Source of the DNA: Dolomedes plantarius
Lineage: Eukaryota > Arthropoda > Arachnida > Araneae > Dolomedidae
Direction: 5' to 3'
DNA length: 64,000 bases
Assembly (NCBI GenBank): GCA_907164885.2
Contig: OU015493.1
Span: 54,025,802-54,089,801 of the forward strand
Shown here: piece by piece, positions 57,764 to 64,000 of the stretch
Layout of the letters: each line of letters starts with the position of its first letter
Numbering within the stretch: the stretch's first letter is position 1
Position numbers and translations under genes: made by a program
The notes under the pieces: generated by a model
What the model was told of the DNA's origin: nothing
Database searches by the model: none
Seen by the model: the letters and a program-made list of their open reading frames with translations, nothing else

Positions 57764-58081
57764 CAGGGGTGGGAATTAAGTCGATCGTGATCGACCGGTG
57801 GACCACCAAGACATTTTGGGGTGACCGCCTTTACTAAGACCTAAGACGCGCATACTAAAAGAAACATAATTATGGAACACCGACGCTAGCTAGACTGGAG
57901 AATCGGCTTTTCACAATCGATGCGACTGTATTTACTTAAGCAAATGATTCGATGAATGTGTAGACGACACATGTACCTTCATTGGAAGCGCACGATGACC
58001 ACACCTACGCTACTGGGTGGACCGCAACACCTTGAAAAAACTAGAAGTAGCCAGTACCCTGGAAAAGTCTGCCGACCCCTG
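57764..58081. mobile_element. hAT-type MITE (318 bp)
   Basis: Terminal inverted repeats are CAGGGGTGGG at 57764 and the complement of CCGACCCCTG ending at 58081. A perfect 8 bp duplication GTCTAGAG flanks it (57756-57763 and 58082-58089). CAGGGGT ends and 8 bp duplications are hAT hallmarks. There is no coding capacity. It includes a near-palindromic TCGATCGTGATCGACCGGTG close to the left end. Confidence 0.93.
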
Positions 58082-58314
58082 GTCTAGAGGATTCTAATAA
58101 CAAATTTCATGCCTTGGGATTTGAAAATTATGAGAGTGCAAGACAGTCAATGAAGTGCGCTTATTTTGCTTTCTAATGCTTACTCCACATCAACGGCGAC
58201 AGCAACGAAAGACAGACACATTTTGTCACCCGTCTCTGTGGCTGTCATAAAAGCCTTCACATCGCTAGGATACGGGGAGTAGAGGACATTTATTTGCGCA
58301 TTCGCATAATCTTC

Positions 58315-58500
58315 TTTTTCTATTCTGATTGGCTGTCAAACATGGCGGCAGAGACAAAAGTTGAACTTTTTCCAACTTGAAACCGCAGAGACCAGAGACG
58401 GAAACGAACCGGGGGAAGTGAAAATTTGGTTGTTATACGCATGCGCAACAAGGAAGATACATGATTTTCGTCTTCGTCGCCAATGGTGTGCAATAAGCGT
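58315..58500 (+). promoter_or_regulatory. Possible CpG-rich promoter / first exon
   Basis: Within about 180 bp are a CCAAT-type GATTGG (58328), AACATGGCGGCAGAG (YY1-like ATGGCGGC, about 58339), an NRF1-like CGCATGCGCAAC (58439) and a splice donor AAGC|GTAAGTG (about 58498). GC and CpG content is well above the flanks. An ATG in the YY1-like site opens only 12 codons. This could be a promoter with a 5' non-coding exon, or chance. No downstream exon was identified. Confidence 0.3.
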
Positions 58501-59027
58501 AAGTGTTTTATCAATTATCAAATTAGTCGCGAAGACAAAATCGTTGAGACTACACTGAAGGCAAAACTTGGCAGCTCCTGATATAACTTCACCAGCGTGT
58601 ATTAATCCCAACGGATTCGAAGTTAAGGCCTAAAATCTGTTGACACTACGGATTTTTAACCCTAATGTAAAGCTATGGGGTATTTTTCTCTCAATATAAT
58701 ACTAATCACATATAACTGACACAAATGTTTCAATTATGATTTTTAATTTTAAAAACCTTTAAATGCATTTCACTTGTTTTCTGAAAATATATTTATTTTA
58801 TTTATTTTTTTAAAGAGATAGGAAACAATTATTTAATTACCTGCAAGAAATTAATCTCTTAGAAACGAAAAAAAAATTCAAAACTAATGAATCTTAGATC
58901 CTAAACCAACATTTGTTTGATAAAATATTCAGTATTGAAGTATAAATTTATAAATCTGCATTTAGAAATATACTGCAAAGAAAATTTCTGACATCTTAGC
59001 AGTGGAACTTAAGGTCTGAGATGTTAG
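58501..59027. other. Non-coding stretch, no gene seen
   Basis: AT-rich sequence leading to the pogo element. Confidence 0.5.
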
Positions 59028-59029
59028 TA

Positions 59030-61881
59030 GGGGAGAACTGTGTACCTAGGGCCACCTTTTTTCAATGAACGAAAACAGACCCACTGACCTGTTTAAAATT
59101 GTGAAACTGATATGTACACATTGTTATACTAATTACCATCCCATTGGGATTAATATAAATACTCAAAATAATAAATTCTGTGAAATAGAAGGCTTTTTAA
59201 GAAACTTCACAAATGACCCTAGGTACAAGACAGCATTGTGCCTAGGTCCAGTAGCTGGTGTACCTAGGGTCATTCCCTAAAAGTTAGGTTTCACTCCATA
59301 ATGGATAGAAAACAAACATATACACATGAATTTTATAACAGAAACAATATCAGGTAATACATTGATATATCATATTGTAACTATTTAAATTGCAATGTAC
59401 CAAATTATTAGTGAATTACAAGGATTTTCATAATGATTCATCATTCTTCAGATAAAGCTGCCTCTATTTGAAACACGGGTTTTTCACAATTTTTCATTTT
59501 CTTTTGGCCATTCTAATGGCATGTTGTTCTTCAATTTCTTTCTTTTCTGGAGTGTCTGTAGGATTCTACATCTCCCTGGTTCGGTGGTCTCTTTTGGATG
59601 TACGAGGTTTTGCTTTTGAAAAAGGTCGTACCTGTTCAGGGGTTACAAATGAAATGGAGTTAAATGCACGAAGCTCACAAAATTCAGCAGCACATGAAAT
59701 GGAGTTTGATGTCGAAGGCTCTGAAAATTCTGTAGGACGTGAAACTGAATTTGATACAGAAACTTCCAGTTCCGTCATTGTTGACTCACTTTTTTCCTCG
59801 GGAAAATTGTCATTTTAGCAATTTATGGATGGATCTGGTCTGTCGGTCACACTTGAACTCAAATGTTCATAATAAGTGAATATGTTTGGATTTACTGGCC
59901 ATACACCAGACACACGAAAGCCCGCTAGAATGTTTACAGGAGTAAATGCTAAAGGATATGATTTGCCAACATTCTCTGCAACTTCATAAATGGTGATTGG
60001 TTTCCCAGGGTTTGTGAGCATCCAATTACTACACGCTGTACTGTAGCATCTCTTGTAGTACGCCTCTATCCAAAGGTTGATGCTTATGGCTATGTGGAGG
60101 AAAAGTAAGCATAACTACGCCATGTTCTTTAGCCAAAATGATTGCTTCAGTACTGACGTGGCTTTCGTTGTTGTCCAAGAGTAACAAGAATATTTTATCC
60201 TCTGTACATTTGACATAGTGAATAAAATGCTTCAAAAATTCAACAAATTTTTTGGCATTTGACCAGCCACTAATATGTGTTGTTCCCACGGTTCCTGGAG
60301 GCGCACCTTTCAGCATGTGGTTTTTGAAGTTCACTCTTTTAAAAATAATTTTAGGGGTTACGGAATTTCCTATTGCATTTACACTGCAAATAATAGTTAT
60401 ATTAGTTCCTCGTTCACCAGAAGACATACTGCCAACCTGTTTCTTGCCTTTTGGGGCTATAACCTTGGCCGGTGTGTACACTGTCGTAATGCCCGTTTTG
60501 TCCCCATTATAGATGGATTCAGACAAAAATTTATAGTTTGCTAATACCTCCTGATAATTTTCAAAAAAAGTATTAACATTTGTTTTATTGAAACTTGTTG
60601 CTCTTGATAAACTTGTGGCTTTGGGCTTTCTTAGTGACAAAACCTTATTTCTTTTGATAAAATCATTATACCACTGATTACCAGCTTCATCATTTGCATC
60701 CCAGGACTTTGGATATTTTTTTATTTGCTTTTGCATACTCAAAAGCAAGCTTTTTAACCTGTATTTTGACAACCCGTAATGCATATTGCATGCAACGACA
60801 AGGTACTGAACAAGAACACTCTCTTCATCGTTAGAGAATACTATCCAAACAGCACATCGGTTAGAATATGAACAATTTAATTCTGTATTTTCAGCATTAG
60901 TCTTCTTACAAACGTCAACGTGTTTTTGCAGTGTTGTTCTGCTTACTCCAAACTGTCGTGCTGTAGTCCGAGCTGGAACTTCATCAATCAAAACTGCTTC
61001 TGAAGCTGCAGTTACATTATATGCACTAGGCTTTGACCGATTTATTCCATCGGGATTTCTAGGCATCTAAAGAAATAATTAGGAATTTGCAATTACCCTA
61101 CTAGTAAATTAGGAACTTGTGGTATGAAAATAGGATAAAGGTTGAAAATTTAATTAAAATATCGTATAAACCTTATTTAGAATTATACTTTTGCTTTTAT
61201 AAATATAATTTTTTAAATAGATTCTCATGTTTATATAAACAAATTAATAATCCTGAATAATAATAATAGTAGCAAACATATTTTTTGTAAGTCAAGCCAA
61301 GCACATTGAGAGTTCCAGAACAAAATGTATAGTACCCCTTCTATTTGAATAACATCCAATAAAAAAAAACTTTAACTAAATCAAAATTGTTCAGATTTTT
61401 CCTCCATTTATTACAAAGACTTTTTCAATAAAATAAAAAATACAGAATATGATTACAATTGTACCTAGGGCCATGGACCTAGGTACAAGGCAACTATGTG
61501 GCCCTAGGTACAAGAATAGGTAATTTCATTCAAAATGTCTTCCACTGAAAAACCCACATGGAAAGGGGACTTCTTTAATACCTCATTTAGTACCTAATGG
61601 TACAAACAAAATTATGTACTAGAATTCAAAGAAAAGTATTTGACTTACCTTTGTAAAACAATAAAAGAGATGAGCTGCAAAATTTTACTTCAGACCATGC
61701 AAAAAAGGTTTTCACTTATAACTTGCCACAGCTTTCTCCTCCAAGATTTCTAATTGGCTGCTAAAATAGCAATTACTGTTGCCACTCACTTAACTGAGTA
61801 ATAAAACCTAGAACTAAATATTATTCAAATAAAGTGGGGTGGTCCTAGGTACATGATGGCCCTAGGTACACAGATCTCTCC
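59030..61881 (-). mobile_element. Pogo/Tigger-type DNA transposon
   Basis: Ends GGGGAGAACTGTGTACCTAG at 59030 and the complement of CTAGGTACACAGATCTCTCC at 61881 match apart from two positions. Both are flanked by TA (59028-59029 and 61882-61883), the Tc1-mariner-pogo target. Nine copies of a CCTAGG-cored motif (GTACCTAGGGCC or GGCCCTAGGTAC type) cluster near the two ends. One minus-strand transposase gene fills the centre, damaged by a frameshift and two in-frame stops. Confidence 0.92.
59494..61066 (-). pseudogene. Pogo/Tigger transposase, nearly complete but disrupted
   Basis: The first 345 codons (61066-60029) hold a psq-type HTH (ARTTARQFGVSRTTLQKHV, about residues 32-50) and a DDE_1 nuclease: NGDKTGI (consensus has DETG), LLLLDNNESH, and FPPHSHKHQPLDRGV. 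Just after PLDRGV, at about 60045, the frame shifts. The next frame gives NPGKPITIYEVAENVGK and AGFRVSGVWPVNPNIFTYYE. A TAA interrupts after PDPSINC (about 59818), the same frame resumes and reaches FVTPEQVRPFSKAKPR, then a TAG (about 59563) precedes TDTPEKKEIEEQHAIRMAK and the natural stop at 59494. All three triad Asp positions are present. Only about three small lesions separate it from an open frame. Confidence 0.9.
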
Positions 61882-61883
61882 TA

Positions 61884-62480
<597 letters not shown>

Positions 62481-62492
62481 TCTGATATATAT

Positions 62493-62911
62493 GGGCGCGA
62501 TGGCCCAGTTGGTAAGGAAAGCGGGCCAGTGATCTAAATATCTCTGTTTCGATGCCTGTCGCTGCAAATCCATCGCAGTGTACACTAATGGCGGTTGGTA
62601 CATGTAAAATCTGTCGTGGCTGAAGTGTCCTCCAAGTTCTCAAATTTACCGCTGGAGGTGTGGGTGAAGTGTTCCGGTCTCGTCACTTGACTCGGTTCTA
62701 AATTACGGGCTGGCTTGTAGGAGGTAGTGCTGGACGCCTATATGGTTCCCCCTTAAATGAATGGCCGACATTATTGCGGTGTGAGTTAGGGCGTTCGTCC
62801 GCATTCGATGTTGACCACTCCTGGTCTGGTGCCTGCAAGACGTTGTCTGCCCGGTAATTCTCATTCGGGAGAATGTTTAGTGAGAATTTCCTCCGCATTT
62901 GAAAAAAAAAA
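62493..62911 (+). mobile_element. tRNA-derived SINE with poly-A tail
   Basis: The head GGGCGCGATGGCCCAGTTGG has a good A box (TGGCCCAGTTGG, 62501-62512). A weaker B box, GTTTCGATGCC (62546-62556), follows at tRNA-like distance. An unrelated body of about 340 bp follows and ends with a run of ten A (62902-62911). Length and structure fit a polymerase III SINE. The minus-strand 127 codon ORF downstream is not recognised. Confidence 0.7.
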
Positions 62912-64000
62912 TCTCTAATATATATACATCTCAACATACTCAGCAGCTCTGGACCTATGTTTCGCCAGCTAAGCATAGCTGATGACCCTTCTGGTGGGAA
63001 AAGAATACCAAATGTCGAATTTCTGAAATATTTTACCGGTGATTTAATTGCAGTCATCGAGAGCACAATGGAAAGAACCACAACTCATCTATCACGAATT
63101 GCAGTAGAAATTTAGATAGCTTGAAGATGATGCAATGAATGATAAACGTAAGGAGAAGCATCGAGTGCAAATATAATTTAAACTTTGAAGCATTGGCTTT
63201 TAATGCGCTTTTATTAATGTATTTTCTTTAATTCTCTGTTGTACCTTTCAGAAGAAATGAATGTCAGGAAGTACTTTTTTACATTACACATTACTTAACT
63301 TGGAGGGTAAAACTATCTGGCATAAAAATTATTTCTAACTTCGACTTTAACTATGGGGAATAACAAGTTTTGCAAAAATGTTTCCAAAGACTTTTGGAAC
63401 AACAGTACTTTAGCCAGCGAAGCCATGGTGCTGAAAAAACAGCCAAAGAAAAGCTAACGAAATAGTCCTTATAAGAAGAAAATAGCTATTTTTTACTTAT
63501 ATTATAATTAAATTTCATCTGTAGTAAACTCACGTTTTATCCCTACAAAGTGGATTTCACAAGTATTACAACCTTAAAAATTTTAAAGAAGAATATCTAT
63601 CTTCATATTTGTATCATACATGTGTTTTAAAACTTATGATAAAACAAACAGAATGACTCAAATATATACTTTTCATAAGAAACAGACACAACAATTTATT
63701 CTGGCCTTATATGAATTGTTGTGAATGAAGATAAAATTACCTTGAATCAAGGTTGATTTATAGGCAAGGTAGATTGATATAAATCATCTTTTTCTTGATA
63801 TATTGTAAAAATATTATTCATACGCAATAGAAAACGCTGAATGATGCAAGAAAAGACTGAACTGGGGAAGGTGAATGGGTCATTGTCATAATCTGTCACA
63901 GAATGATCGATTGCACGAGGAAGATTCGGAAATGATTCTAAAATAGGGTGAGGTATTATCCTGACGCACGGGGATGCATGCAAAATATCAGTTTGATATA
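62912..64000. other. Non-coding stretch, no gene seen
   Basis: No recognisable coding or repeat structure to the end of the window. The ORF at 63747-63983 is unassigned. Confidence 0.5.

Noticed and set aside
59468..59818. A 116 codon plus-strand ORF near the pogo 3' end
   Set aside because: It is antisense to the pogo transposase tail (TPEQVRPF...TDTPEK). The minus-strand frame matches the family.

Overview
The window looks like intergenic, transposon-packed DNA from a eukaryotic genome, most likely an arthropod and probably a spider or related chelicerate. It is AT-rich, full of (TA)n and (CA)n microsatellites, and holds coding relics of many eukaryotic DNA transposon superfamilies whose proteins resemble those common in orb-weaver spider genomes. 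The species call is an inference from remembered protein families. I found no convincing host gene, rRNA gene, functional tRNA gene or CRISPR array.

Layout. 1-15 kb: a minus-strand Helitron (1.9-3.0 kb), a complete but coding-degraded PIF/Harbinger element (4380-6700, TTA target duplications), a solo LTR (7194-8175), two head-to-tail Helitrons (8852-10169), a mariner relic (about 12.46-13.02 kb) and a Tc1 relic (13.7-14.8 kb). 15.8-30.2 kb: a minus-strand LTR retrotransposon-like element with about 97% similar LTRs. It has been opened by a 9 kb Helitron (17710-26757) filled with a direct and inverted repeat array carrying six copies of a Helitron helicase fragment, and by a second small Helitron. 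30.3-31.0 kb: a minus-strand solo LTR.

31.6-47.2 kb: a second LTR-like pair. Between its two copies sits a TTAA-flanked element with a 568-residue transposase ORF (34635-38336) and a tandem 3' duplication. The right-hand LTR copy is split by a 6.2 kb Mutator-like (MULE) element (40880-47055) with 9 bp target duplications and an intron-containing MULE/SWIM transposase gene. That gene is in turn hit by a palindromic MITE (in an intron) and by a solo LTR (in the last exon). The left-hand LTR copy preserves a related empty site for the MULE.

47-64 kb: a Jockey-like LINE 3' end, a Tc1-type transposase relic (49.5-50.5 kb), two related LTRs with (CA)n/(TA)n flanks, a mariner relic (53.2-54.3 kb), a 318 bp hAT MITE with 8 bp target duplications, a CpG-rich promoter-like patch (about 58.3-58.5 kb), a pogo/Tigger element (59030-61881, TA duplications) and a tRNA-derived SINE with a poly-A tail. 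The genes do not form a pathway. The window is a record of nested insertions whose relative ages can be read from which element interrupts which.
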